Assembly: GCA_037783415.1 (NCBI GenBank)
Contig: JAZGTN010000058.1
Location: 4,128,001 to 4,192,000, forward strand
From: Leptasterias polaris
Lineage: Eukaryota; Echinodermata; Asteroidea; Forcipulatida; Asteriidae
DNA length: 64,000 nt
Direction: 5' to 3'
The notes under the pieces were generated by a model. It was given only the letters and a program-made list of their open reading frames with translations, ran no database searches and had not been told where the DNA came from. Shown in pieces: positions 1-12,792 of the stretch. How positions within the stretch are numbered: position 1 is the stretch's first letter; each line of letters begins with the position of its first letter. Position numbers and translations under genes: made by a program.

Positions 1-1608
1 TTTTGTTTACATGCATTTACAGTAAATTTTTAGTAAACTCGTAATAATTTCTGAAACGAACATAATAAATGTGAACGGTTCAAAATTTCGCGACACTTTT
101 TGAGGATGATTTTTCAACATTTATCCGAACCGTAATAATGTAGATGTTCAACCGGTTGATCGGATGGTTAATCGTGTGACCGTCACAGGCAGGCTTACAA
201 AGCCTCAGCATTTAAATGTAAACGTAACCATTTAAACGTTTAACAGGATTGTTTGGTTAACCGGGTAACTGTGCAATCGATTTGTTGTGGAACGCCCTCT
301 AGCGTTCAATGTTTCTTTCAACTAATGCCGCACGCAAAGTAATGAAATAACAAAGAATTAAGCCTGTAAATTGGAAACGATATAGGTGTGTTTGGCAATT
401 ATTATGGTCAGCATTTCTCAGCACTTTTCAAGTGAATTTTTCAACGTTTATCCGAACCGTACAAATGTGAACGTTTAACCGTAAGATCTGTCACTTAACC
501 GTGTAACCGTCACAGGCTTACGTATAAGCCTGCGCATTTATGAATTGTTGTGGAACGCCCCCTAGCGTGCAATGTTTCTCACAAATATTGCTACACGCAC
601 AGATGTAATGAAATAACAAAGACTACGAGTCTGTAAAATGGAATGATATGTGTGTGTGTTTTATGGGATATTGTGCTGTGAAAATTGTAATCACAGTTAT
701 TATGGTCGGCATTACGCGGCACTTTTTAAGTGATTTTTTCAACGTTTATCCGAACCGTACAAATAAATGTAAACGTTTAACCATAAGATCTGTCACTTAA
801 CCGTGTTACCGTCACAGGCTTATGTAGGTCTATAAGCCTGAGCATCCACGGTTATTTTGGTCAACATACTGTTTCTGAAACAGTTGGTGACCCGTGTAAC
901 AGCAGTTTCATAAACAAAATTTCAATTAAAAAACCCTGTTTACACAACTGTGCATGTGACCTAATATCCTAAAGCGTACAAATATGAAAGAGTTAGATCC
1001 TGTATCAATATTGAATCTTAGTACATGAACTTAACTCTCAATGTAATTTTTGTTTAAATTCTTAATTAATTAGCCCATTTACAGCGAGGTCAATATTTAA
1101 TTAGTGGGACCATATCTCAAGAATTACACAGCCGATTTTCAAACTTTTTCAGTTATAGACTCCTAGGGCAAGGGAGATTAGCCTTGAGTAACTGTGACCC
1201 CATGTTGACCTTAACTTCCGGGTCAACCGGAAGTGATGGGACCATATCTCAAGAACTACACAGCCGATTTTCAAACTTTTTTTAGTTATAGACTCCTTGG
1301 CCATTGTATATCAACCTTGGATAACGGTGACCTCATGTTGACCTTTACTTCCGGGTCAACCGGAAGTAAGACCATATCTCAAGAACTACACAACCGATTG
1401 TCAAACTGTTTTCAGTTTTAGACTCCTTGGGCATGGGGGATTAGCCTTGGGTAACCGTCACCCCATGTTGACCTTTACTTCCGGGTCAACCGGAAGTGGG
1501 ACCATATCTCAAGAACTACACACCCGATTTTCAATTTCTTTTCAGTTTTAAACTCTTTGAAAATTACAGGAACAGCTCTGTGTTTGTTGACAAACACTTA
1601 AGCTCTAG
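1..1608 (+). repeat. Array module 1 (left part outside window)
   Basis: This is the 3' part of a module, ending in TGTTTGT, a loop, ACAAACA, and then CTAG (1605-1608). It matches 5867-7469 almost base for base, at an offset of 5866 that falls to 5861 through small indels near 1234 and in the ATT run. It holds two ~300-bp sub-repeats (about 400-840) and three to four copies of the 130-bp minisatellite (about 1109-1560). Confidence 0.85.
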
Positions 1609-4600
1609 TTATTATTATTATTCTTTGTTTCCACTCAAATCCCATAGCATTTGCACACGTTTTTTTCTTTAAGCCTAATATCCTAGAGCGCAAATACGAA
1701 ACAGTTAAATCATATATCAAATTGAAGCTTAGAACATAAACTTAACTCTAAATGTAAAAAAATTAAAATTCTTAATTAATTAGCCACTTTACAGCGAGGT
1801 GAATATTTAATTAGCCAGACTTTAGAGCACTGTATCTCAAAAAGTAGACGACCGATCGTCAAACTTTTTTCAGTTTTAGACTTCTTGGGTACTGTAGATG
1901 TGCTTTTCGGCCTAAAATGTGGAACGACGTCACAATGACGTCATTTATTGCGCGTTTTCGCCCATGTACAAAACAAATAGAGATAGTGAAAACAAATCCG
2001 ACTTCTAGAAACACAGTTTTTTCAATTAAGCTCAAATTAAACGTCCTAGATAACACAAATGTTTCTTAAAACAAGAAAGATTTGATTGACGCTCAGTTTA
2101 AAAGCATCAAAACGTATTAAAACATTGTAAGTAGAAAATAAACCCAAATTCTCAGACAAATTGAACGCCATGGGTACTCTGACTTGAATTTGATATGTGT
2201 TTATTAACGACAGAGTATTTTTTTCCAATTTTTTTTAAAGTAAAAAAACCCGCACCGTTAAACTCGTATAGCGCCCTCAATCTTTCTAGGGTTTCCTAGA
2301 TTCGTTCAAGCCCTAAACCCATTTATGACCCGTGTTGTAGACGTTTATGTAGAATATACATAGAGTCATCATTCCTGTCGCCGACTGACACAAGTCTACG
2401 TTCATTCACAAGAATCGAAAAGAATTTGTCTTGCTTTCCAGCGCAGCGTCGCGTCGTCGTGTAGTCAGATAGTTATTCAGATTTCACCGTGGACGTAAAG
2501 AATATGAGTGCCGTTGTCTTGTCCATGGTTTGGGGTGGCAAACTTGTATCCGCTTAAGGTCCCGTTCGCCGGGAAAACAATATGTTTAACATTTCTTGTG
2601 CAAAGGCATTACTTCAGGAAACCGCGATGTATCAGTTACAAAACTTGATGGCCCTTGCAATAAGGCAATAAAAAGCTGATTTAGGAAATGAGTGGTAAAG
2701 AGAAAATCGTTTTTCATGGCTAAACGGTCAGTGTTGGATTTGGGGTTGTGGAAGAGACAAAATTACAATACAATCGTATCCCATATGAATTTACTGTTTT
2801 AGTCTAAACAAATATAACATACTCGATTGGCATTTCAGGGTAGGAAAAATGTTACGATTACGAATTAAATACATCATTTTGTTTACATGCATTTACAGTT
2901 ATTTTTTAGTAAACTCGTAATCATTTCTGAAACGGTCAGTTACATATGTGTAACCGTTCACATTTATTATGGTCAAAATTTCGCCACACTTTTTGAGGAT
3001 GATTTTTCAACATTTATCCGAACCGTAATATTGTAGATGTTCAACCGGTTGATCGGATGGTTAACCGTGTGACCGTCACAGGCAGGCTTACAAAGCCTTG
3101 GCATTTAAATGTAAACGTAAACATTTATACGTTTAACAGGATTATCATTTGGTTATATGGTTATACCGGGTAACCGTGCAATCGATTTGTTGTGGAACGC
3201 CCTCTAGCGTTCAATGTTTCTTTCAACTAATGCCGCACTCAAAGTAATGAAATAACAAAGAATTAAGCCTGTAAATTGGAAACGATATAGGTGTGTTTGG
3301 CAATTATTATGGTCAGCATTTCGCAGCACTTTTCAAGTGAATTTTTCAACGTTTATCCGAACCGTACAAATGTGAACGTTTAACCGTAAGATCTGTCACT
3401 TAACCGTGTAACCGTCACAGGCTTACGTATAAGCCTGCGCATTCACGAATTGTTGTGGAACGCCCCCAAGCGTGCAATTTTTCTCACAAATATTACTACA
3501 CGCACAGATGTAATGAAATAACAAAGACTACGAGTCTGTAAATTGGGAATGATAAGTGTGTGTTTTATGGGATATTGTGCTGTGAAAATCGTGATCACAG
3601 TTATTATGGTCAGCATAATACGCGGCACTTTTTAAGTGATTTTTTTCAACGTTTATCCGAACCGTACAAATAAATGTAAACGTTTAACCGTAAGATCTGT
3701 CACTTAACTGTGCAACCGTCACAGGCTTACGTAAGCCTGAGCATTCACAGTTATTTTTTGTCAACATACCGTTTCTGAAACAGTTGGTGACCCATGTAAC
3801 AGCAGTTTAAACAAAATTTCAAGTAAAAAAAAACTGTTTACACAACCATGCATGTGACCTAATATCCTAAAGCGTAAAAATATGAAAGAGTTAGATCCTA
3901 TATTAAATTGAAGCTTAGTAGTACATGAACTTAACTCTCAATGTAATTTTTTTGTTTAATTCTTAATTAATTAGCCCATTTACAGTGAGGTGAATATTTA
4001 ATTAGCCAAACTTGTTTCTGTCATATCTCAAGAAGTATACACCCGATCCACAAACTTTTTTAATTTATAGACTCCTAGGGCATTGAAGATTAGCCTTGGG
4101 TAACCGTGACCCCATGTTGACCTTTACCTACGGGTCAACCGGAAGTGGGACCATATCTCAAGAATTACACAGCCGATTTTCAAACTTTTTTCAGTTATAG
4201 ACTCCTTGGGCATTGCAGATTAGCCTTGGGTAACCGTGACCCCATGTTGACCTTTACCTAAGGGTCAACCGGAAGTGGGACCATATCTCAAGATTTACAC
4301 AACCGATTTTCAAACTGTTTTCAGTTATAGACTCCTAGGGCATTGAAGATTAGCCTTGGTAACCGTGACCCCATGTTGACCTTTACCTAAGGGTCAACCG
4401 GAAGTGGGACCATATCTCAAGAATTACTTAACCGTTTTTGAAACTTTTTTCAGTTCTAGACTCCTTGGGCATTGTAGATCAACCTTGGATAACCGTGACC
4501 TGATGTAAACCTTTACTTCCGGGTCAACCGGAAGTGGGACCATAGCTCAAGAAGTGAACAACCGATTTTCAAACCTTTTTTCAGTTATAGACTCCTTGGC

Positions 4601-4777
4601 CATTGTATATCAACCTTGGATAACGGTGACCTCATGTTGACCTTTACTTCCGGGTCAACCGGAAGTAAGACCATATCTCAAGAACTACACACCTGATTTT
4701 CAATTTCTTTTCAGTTTTAAACTCTTTGAAAATTACAGGAACAGCTCTGTGTTTGTTGACAAACACTTAAGCTCTAG
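1609..4777 (+). repeat. Array module 2
   Basis: A 3.17-kb module starting with a short ATT run and CTTTGTTTCCACTC, ending at CTAG 4774-4777. It carries the CRE-like palindrome at 1926-1943, the segment with CAGCGCAGCGTCG near 2440, ~300-bp sub-repeats at about 3300-3760, and about six copies of the 130-bp minisatellite (4020-4730). It is the near-identical partner of 16222-19391 at a constant offset of 14614. Confidence 0.85.
1926..1943. promoter_or_regulatory. CRE-like palindrome, one per module
   Basis: GACGTCA, CAA, then TGACGTCA, so a full 8-bp CREB/ATF consensus plus a mirrored half. Equivalent copies lie near 5156, 7796, 10475, 13155, 16540, 19706, 23766 and 27901. The motif itself is seen; transcription factor binding is inference only. 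Confidence 0.6.
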
Positions 4778-4822
4778 TTAGCTGTTCCTGACGCAGTCGG
4801 AACAGCTATTGTTTTCGTCGAG

Positions 4823-4853
<31 letters not shown>

Positions 4854-7469
4854 TTTGTTTCCACTCAAATCCCATAGCATTTGCACACGTTTTTTTCTTT
4901 AAGCCTAATATCCTAGAGCGCAAATACGAAAGAGTTAAAACATATATCAAATTGAAGCTTAGAACATAAACTTAACTCTAAATGTAAAAAATGTTAAAAT
5001 TCTTAATTAATTAGCCACTTTACAGCGAGGTGAATATTTAATTAGCCAGACTTTAGAGCACTGTATCTCAAAAAGTAGACGACCGATCCTCAAACTTTTT
5101 TCAGTTTTAGACTTCTTGGGTACTGTAGATGTGCTTTTCGGCCTAAAATGTGGAACGACGTCACAATGACGTCATTTATTGCGCGTTTTCGCCCGTGTAC
5201 AAAACAAACAGAGATAGTGAAAACAAATCCGACTTCTAGAAACACAGTTTTTTCAATTAAGCACAAATTAAACGTCCTAGATAACACAAATGTTTCTTAA
5301 AACAAGAAAGATTTGATTGACGCTCAATTTAAAAGCATCAAAACGTATTAAAACATTGTCAGTAGAAAATAAACCCAAATTCTCAGACAAATTGAACGCC
5401 ATGGGTACTCTGTCTAGAATTTGTATGTGTTTATATACGAAAAGCCGTCAAATCTTTAAATTTTTAAAAGATTGTAGCTCTGAGGTTCATGTCGTCGTGT
5501 ACCACCACTCAGATCTGCAGGTCGTTATTAAAAGTTTTAGTAGCGTGGACGACGAAAACCTGTCATGCCGTGTTTTATGAGAAATATCCGGCGTTGTAGA
5601 CTTGTATGCTCTTGGGTCCCGTTCGCCGGAAAACGATATGTTTTAGCAATAAAAAGAGCTGATTGAGGAAAGGTGTGGTAAAGAGAAATTCGTTTTTCAT
5701 GGCTAAACGGTCAGTGTTGGATTTGGGGGTGTGAATTAAGAGACAAAATTACAATACAATCGTATCCCATATGAATTTACTGTTTTAGCCTAAACAAATA
5801 TAACATACTCGATTGGCATTTCAGGGTAGAAAAATTGTTACGATTACGAATTAAATACAACATCATTTTTGTTTACATGCATTTACAGTAAATTTTTAGT
5901 AAACTCGTAATAATTTCTGAAACGAACATAATAAATGTGAACGGTTCAAAATTTCGCGACACTTTTTGAGGATGATTTTTCAACATTTATCCGAACCGTA
6001 ATAATGTAGATGTTCAACCGGTTGATCGGATGGTTAATCGTGTGACCGTCACAGGCAGGCTTACAAAGCCTCAGCATTTAAATGTAAACGTAACCATTTA
6101 AACGTTTAACAGGATTGTTTGGTTAACCGGGTAACTGTGCAATCGATTTGTTGTGGAACGCCCTCTAGCGTTCAATGTTTCTTTCAACTAATGCCGCACG
6201 CAAAGTAATGAAATAACAAAGAATTAAGCCTGTAAATTGGAAACGATATAGGTGTGTTTGGCAATTATTATGGTCAGCATTTCTCAGCACTTTTCAAGTG
6301 AATTTTTCAACGTTTATCCGAACCGTACAAATGTGAACGTTTAACCGTAAGATCTGTCACTTAACCGTGTAACCGTCACAGGCTTACGTATAAGCCTGCG
6401 CATTTATGAATTGTTGTGGAACGCCCCCTAGCGTGCAATGTTTCTCACAAATATTGCTACACGCACAGATGTAATGAAATAACAAAGACTACGAGTCTGT
6501 AAAATGGAATGATATGTGTGTGTGTTTTATGGGATATTGTGCTGTGAAAATTGTAATCACAGTTATTATGGTCGGCATTACGCGGCACTTTTTAAGTGAT
6601 TTTTTCAACGTTTATCCGAACCGTACAAATAAATGTAAACGTTTAACCATAAGATCTGTCACTTAACCGTGTTACCGTCACAGGCTTATGTAGGTCTATA
6701 AGCCTGAGCATCCACGGTTATTTTGGTCAACATACTGTTTCTGAAACAGTTGGTGACCCGTGTAACAGCAGTTTCATAAACAAAATTTCAATTAAAAAAC
6801 CCTGTTTACACAACTGTGCATGTGACCTAATATCCTAAAGCGTACAAATATGAAAGAGTTAGATCCTGTATCAATATTGAATCTTAGTACATGAACTTAA
6901 CTCTCAATGTAATTTTTGTTTAAATTCTTAATTAATTAGCCCATTTACAGCGAGGTCAATATTTAATTAGTGGGACCATATCTCAAGAATTACACAGCCG
7001 ATTTTCAAACTTTTTCAGTTATAGACTCCTAGGGCAAGGGAGATTAGCCTTGAGTAACTGTGACCCCATGTTGACCTTAACTTCCGGGTCAACCGGAAGT
7101 GGGACCATATCTCAAGAACTACACAGCCGATTTTCAAACTTTTTTTAGTTAGACTCCTTGGCCATTGTATATCAACCTTGGATAACGGTGACCTCATGTT
7201 GACCTTTACTTCCGGGTCAACCGGAAGTAAGACCATATCTCAAGAACTACACAACCGATTGTCAAACTGTTTTCAGTTTTAGACTCCTTGGGCATGGGGG
7301 ATTAGCCTTGGGTAACCGTCACCCCATGTTGACCTTTACTTCCGGGTCAACCGGAAGTGGGACCATATCTCAAGAACTACACACCCGATTTTCAATTTCT
7401 TTTCAGTTTTAAACTCTTTGAAAATTACAGGAACAGCTCTGTGTTTGTTGACAAACACTTAAGCTCTAG
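4778..7469 (+). repeat. Array module 3
   Basis: A 2.69-kb module. It opens with a variant junction hairpin (4780-4807), a TTTTCGTCGAG spacer and a long ATT run. Its middle has the alternative segment with ACCACCACTCAGATCTGCAG (about 5500) instead of the GTCG-rich one. The minisatellite is at about 6970-7425 and CTAG at 7466-7469. Confidence 0.85.
4826..4855. repeat. (ATT)n microsatellite at module junction
   Basis: About ten ATT triplets after the junction hairpin of module 3. Runs of variable length sit at most module junctions (for example 7472-7493, 1611-1622 and 27472-27490), as if elements sat in, or carried, an ATT microsatellite. Confidence 0.85.
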
Positions 7470-10112
7470 TTATTATTATTATTATTATTATTCTTTGTTT
7501 CCACTCAAATCCCATAGCATTTGCACACGTTTTTTTCTTTAAGCCTAATATCCTAGAGCGCAAATACAAAAGAGTTAAAACATATATCAAATTGAAGCTT
7601 AGAACATAAACTTAACTCTAAATGTAAAAAATGTTAAAATTCTTAATTAATTAGCCACTTTACAGCGAGGTGAATATTTAATTAGCCAGACTTTAGAGCA
7701 CTCTATCTCAAAAAGTAGACGACCGATCGTCAAACTTTTTTCAGTTTTAGACTTCTTGGGTACTGTAGATGTGCTTTTCGGCCTAAAATGTGGAACGACG
7801 TCACAATGACGTCATTTATTGGGCGTTTTCGCCCATGTACAAAACAAATGGAGATAGTGAAAACAAATCCGACTTCTAGAAACACAGTTTTTTCAATTAA
7901 GCTCAAATTAAACGTCCTAGATAACACAAATGTTTCTTAAAACAAGAAAGATTTGATTGACGCTCAGTTTAAAAGCATCAAAACGTATTAAAACATTGTC
8001 AGTAGAAAATAAACCCAAATTCTCAGACAAATTGAACGCCATGGGTACTCTGTCTAGAATTTGTATGTGTTTATATACGAAAAGCAGTCAAATCTTTAAA
8101 TTTTGAAAAGATTGTAGCTCTGAGGTTCATGTCGTCGTGTACCACCACTCAGATCTGCAGGTCGTTATTAAAAGTTTTAGTAGCGTGGACGACAAAAACC
8201 TGTCATGCCGTGTTTTATGAGAAATATCCGGCGTTGTAGACTTGTATGCTCTTGGGTCCCGTTCGCCGGAAAACGATATGTTTTAGCAATAAAAAGAGCT
8301 GATTGAGGAAAGGTGTGGTAAAGAGAAATTCGTTTTTCATGGCTAAACGGTCAGTGTTGGATTTGGGGGTGTGAATTAAGAGACAAAATTACAATACAAT
8401 CGTATCCCATATGAATTTACTGTTTTAGCCTAAACAAATATAACATACTCGATTGGCATTTCAGGGTAGAAAAATTGTTACGATTACGAATTAAATACAA
8501 CATCATTTTTGTTTACATGCATTTACAGTTAATTTTTAGTAAACTCGTAATAATTTCTGAAACGAACATAATAAATGTGAACGGTTCAAAATTTCGCGAC
8601 ACTTTTTGAGGATGATTTTTCAACATTTATCCGAACCGTAATAATGTAGATGTTCAACCGGTTGATCGGATGGTTAATCGTGTGACCGTCACAGGCAGGC
8701 TTACAAAGCCTCAGCATTTAAATGTAAACGTAAACATTTAAACGTTTAACAGGATTGTTTGATTAACCGGGTAACTGTGCAATCGATTTGTTGTGGAACG
8801 CCCTCTAGCGTTCAATGTTTCTTTCAACTAATGCCGCACGCAAAGTAATGAAATAACAAAGAATTAAGCCTGTAAATTGGAAACGATATAGGTGTGTTTG
8901 GCAATTATTATGGTCAGCATTTCTCAGCACTTTTCAAGTGAATTTTTCAACGTTTATCCGAACCGTACAAATGTGAACGTTTAACCGTAAGATCTGTCAC
9001 TTAACCGTGTAACCGTCACAGGCTTACGTATAAGCCTGCGCATTTATGAATTGTTGTGGAACGCCCCCTAGCGTGCAATGTTTCTCACAAATATTGCTAC
9101 ACGCACAGATGTAATGAAATAACAAAGACTACGAGTCTGTAAAATGGAATGATATGTGTGTGTGTTTTATGGGATATTGTGCTGTGAAAATTGTAATCAC
9201 AGTTATTATGGTCGGCATTACGCGGCACTTTTTAAGTGATTTTTTCAACGTTTATCCGAACCGTACAAATAAATGTAAACGTTTAACCATAAGATCTGTC
9301 ACTTAACCGTGTTACCGTCACAGGCTTATGTAGGTCTATAAGCCTGAGCATCCACGGTTATTTTTGGTCAACATACTGTTTCTGAAACAGTTGGTGACCC
9401 GTGTAACAGCAGTTTCATAAACAAAATTTCAATTAAAAAACCCTGTTTACACAACTGTGCATGTGACCTAATATCCTAAAGCGTACAAATATGAAAGAGT
9501 TGGATCCTATATCAATATTGAATCTTAGTAAATGAACTTAACTCTCAATGTAATTTTTGTTTAAATTCTTAATTAATTAGCCCATTTACAGCGAGGTCAA
9601 TATTTAATTAGTGGGACCATATCTCAAGAATTACACAGCCGATTTTCAAACTTTTTCAGTTATAGACTCCTAGGGCAAGGGAGATTAGCCTTGAGTAACT
9701 GTGACCCCATGTTGACCTTAACTTCCGGGTCAACCGGAAGTGGGACCATATCTCAAGAACTACACAGCCGATTTTCAAACTTTTTTTAGTTATAGACTCC
9801 TTGGCCATTGTATATCAACCTTGGATAACGGTGACCTCATGTTGACCTTTACTTCCGGGTCAACCGGAAGTAAGACCATATCTCAAGAACTACACAACCG
9901 ATTGTCAAACTGTTTTCAGTTTTAGACTCCTTGGGCATGGGGGATTAGCCTTGGGTAACCGTCACCCCATGTTGACCTTTACTTCCGGGTCAACCGGAAG
10001 TGGGACCATATCTCAAGAACTACACACCCGATTTTCAATTTCTTTTCAGTTTTAAACTCTTTGAAAATTACAGGAACAGCTCTGTGTTTGTTGACAAACA
10101 CTTAAGCTCTAG
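7470..10112 (+). repeat. Array module 4
   Basis: A 2.64-kb module starting directly with an ATT run and no junction hairpin. It is nearly identical to the next module at an offset of 2680. The CRE-like palindrome is near 7796-7813, the minisatellite at about 9612-10065, and CTAG at 10109-10112. Confidence 0.85.
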
Positions 10113-12792
10113 TTAGCTGTTCCGACCTAGCTGTCGGAACAGCTATTGTTTTCGTCGAGATTATTATTATTCTTTGTTTCCACTCAAATCCCATAGCATT
10201 TGCACACGTTTTTTTCTTTAAGCCTAATATCCTAGAGCGCAAATACGAAAGAGTTAAATCATATATCAAATTGAAGCTTAGAACATAAACTTAACTCTAA
10301 ATGTAAAAAATGTTAAAATTCTTAATTAATTAGCCACTTTACAGCGAGGTGAATATTTAATTAGCCAGACTTTAGAGCACTCTATCTCAAAAAGTAGACG
10401 ACCGATCGTCAAACTTTTTTCAGTTTTAGACTTCTTGGGTACTGTAGATGTGCTTTTCGGCCTAAAATGTGGAACGACGTCACAATGACGTCATTTATTG
10501 GGCGTTTTCGCCCATGTACAAAACAAATGGAGATAGTGAAAACAAATCCGACTTCTAGAAACACAGTTTTTTCAATTAAGCTCAAATTAAACGTCCTAGA
10601 TAACACAAATGTTTCTTAAAACAAGAAAGATTTGATTGACGCTCAGTTTAAAAGCATCAAAACGTATTAAAACATTGTCAGTAGAAAATAAACCCAAATT
10701 CTCAGACAAATTGAACGCCATGGGTACTCTGGCTAGAATTTTATATGTGTTTATATACGAAAAGCAGCCAAATTTTAAAATTTTGAAAAGATTGTAGCGC
10801 TGAGGTTCATGTCGTCGTGTACCACCACTCAGATCTGCAGGTCGTTATTAAGGTTTTTTTTAGCGTGGACGACGAAAACCTGTTATGCCGTGTTTTATGA
10901 GAAATATCCGGCGTTGTAGACTTGTCTGCTCTTGGGTCCCGTTCGCCGGAAAACGATATGTTTTAGCAATAAAAAGAGCTGATTGAGGAAAGGTGTGGTA
11001 AAGAGAAATTCGTTTTTCATGGCTAAACGGTCAGTGTTGGATTTGGGGGTGTGAATTAAGAGACAAAATTACAATACAATCGTATCCCATATGAATTTAC
11101 TGTTTTAGCCTAAACAAATATAACATACTCGATTGGCATTTCAGGGTAGAAAAATTGTTACGATTACGAATTAAATACAACATCATTTTTGTTTACATGC
11201 ATTTACAGTTAATTTTTAGTAAACTCGTAATAATTTCTGAAACGAACATAATAAATGTGAACGGTTCAAAATTTCGCGACACTTTTTGAGGATGATTTTT
11301 CAACATTTATCCGAACCGTAATAATGTAGATGTTCAACCGGTTGATCGGATGGTTAATCGTGTGACCGTCACAGGCAGGCTTACAAAGCCTCAGCATTTA
11401 AATGTAAACGTAAACATTTAAACGTTTAACAGGATTGTTTGATTAACCGGGTAACTGTGCAATCGATTTGTTGTGGAACGCCCTCTAGCGTTCAATGTTT
11501 CTTTCAACTAATGCCGCACGCAAAGTAATGAAATAACAAAGAATTAAGCCTGTAAATTGGAAACGATATAGGTGTGTTTGGCAATTATTATGGTCAGCAT
11601 TTCTCAGCACTTTTCAAGTGAATTTTTCAACGTTTATCCGAACCGTACAAATGTGAACGTTTAACCGTAAGATCTGTCACTTAACCGTGTAACCGTCACA
11701 GGCTTACGTATAAGCCTGCGCATTTATGAATTGTTGTGGAACGCCCCCTAGCGTGCAATGTTTCTCACAAATATTGCTACACGCACAGATGTAATGAAAT
11801 AACAAAGACTACGAGTCTGTAAAATGGAATGATATGTGTGTGTGTTTTATGGGATATTGTGCTGTGAAAATTGTAATCACAGTTATTATGGTCGGCATTA
11901 CGCGGCACTTTTTAAGTGATTTTTTCAACGTTTATCCGAACCGTACAAATAAATGTAAACGTTTAACCATAAGATCTGTCACTTAACCGTGTTACCGTCA
12001 CAGGCTTATGTAGGTCTATAAGCCTGAGCATCCACGGTTATTTTTGGTCAACATACTGTTTCTGAAACAGTTGGTGACCCGTGTAACAGCAGTTTCATAA
12101 ACAAAATTTCAATTAAAAAACCCTGTTTACACAACTGTGCATGTGACCTAATATCCTAAAGCGTACAAATATGAAAGAGTTGGATCCTATATCAATATTG
12201 AATCTTAGTAAATGAACTTAACTCTCAATGTAATTTTTGTTTAAATTCTTAATTAATTAGCCCATTTACAGCGAGGTCAATATTTAATTAGTGGGACCAT
12301 ATCTCAAGAATTACACAGCCGATTTTCAAACTTTTTCAGTTATAGACTCCTAGGGCAAGGGAGATTAGCCTTGAGTAACTGTGACCCCATGTTGACCTTA
12401 ACTTCCGGGTCAACCGGAAGTGGGACCATATCTCAAGAACTACACAGCCGATTTTCAAACTTTTTTTAGTTATAGACTCCTTGGCCATTGTATATCAACC
12501 TTGGATAACGGTGACCTCATGTTGACCTTTACTTCCGGGTCAACCGGAAGTAAGACCATATCTCAAGAACTACACAACCGATTGTCAAACTGTTTTCAGT
12601 TTTAGACTCCTTGGGCATGGGGGATTAGCCTTGGGTAACCGTCACCCCATGTTGACCTTTACTTCCGGGTCAACCGGAAGTGGGACCATATCTCAAGAAC
12701 TACACACCCGATTTTCAATTTCTTTTCAGTTTTAAACTCTTTGAAAATTACAGGAACAGCTCTGTGTTTGTTGACAAACACTTAAGCTCTAG
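10113..12792 (+). repeat. Array module 5
   Basis: A 2.68-kb module that begins with the 12-bp-stem hairpin at 10115-10144, the TTTTCGTCGAG spacer and a short ATT run. The body matches the previous module closely, so the two are recent copies. The minisatellite is at about 12292-12745 and CTAG at 12789-12792. Confidence 0.85.
10115..10144. repeat. Junction hairpin, 12-bp stem
   Basis: Arms AGCTGTTCCGAC (10115-10126) and GTCGGAACAGCT (10133-10144) pair perfectly around CTAGCT. It lies two bases after the CTAG end of module 4. The arm core AGCTGTTCC is the reverse complement of the GGAACAGCT found just upstream of each module's 3' end, i.e. a subterminal inverted repeat. A second copy is at 12795-12824. 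Confidence 0.9.

Noticed and set aside
1859..2056. A ~65-residue minus-strand frame conserved in eight modules
   Set aside because: Its conservation only mirrors DNA identity of the tandem copies; most differences between copies change amino acids and the frame varies at its ends, so there is no sign of protein selection.
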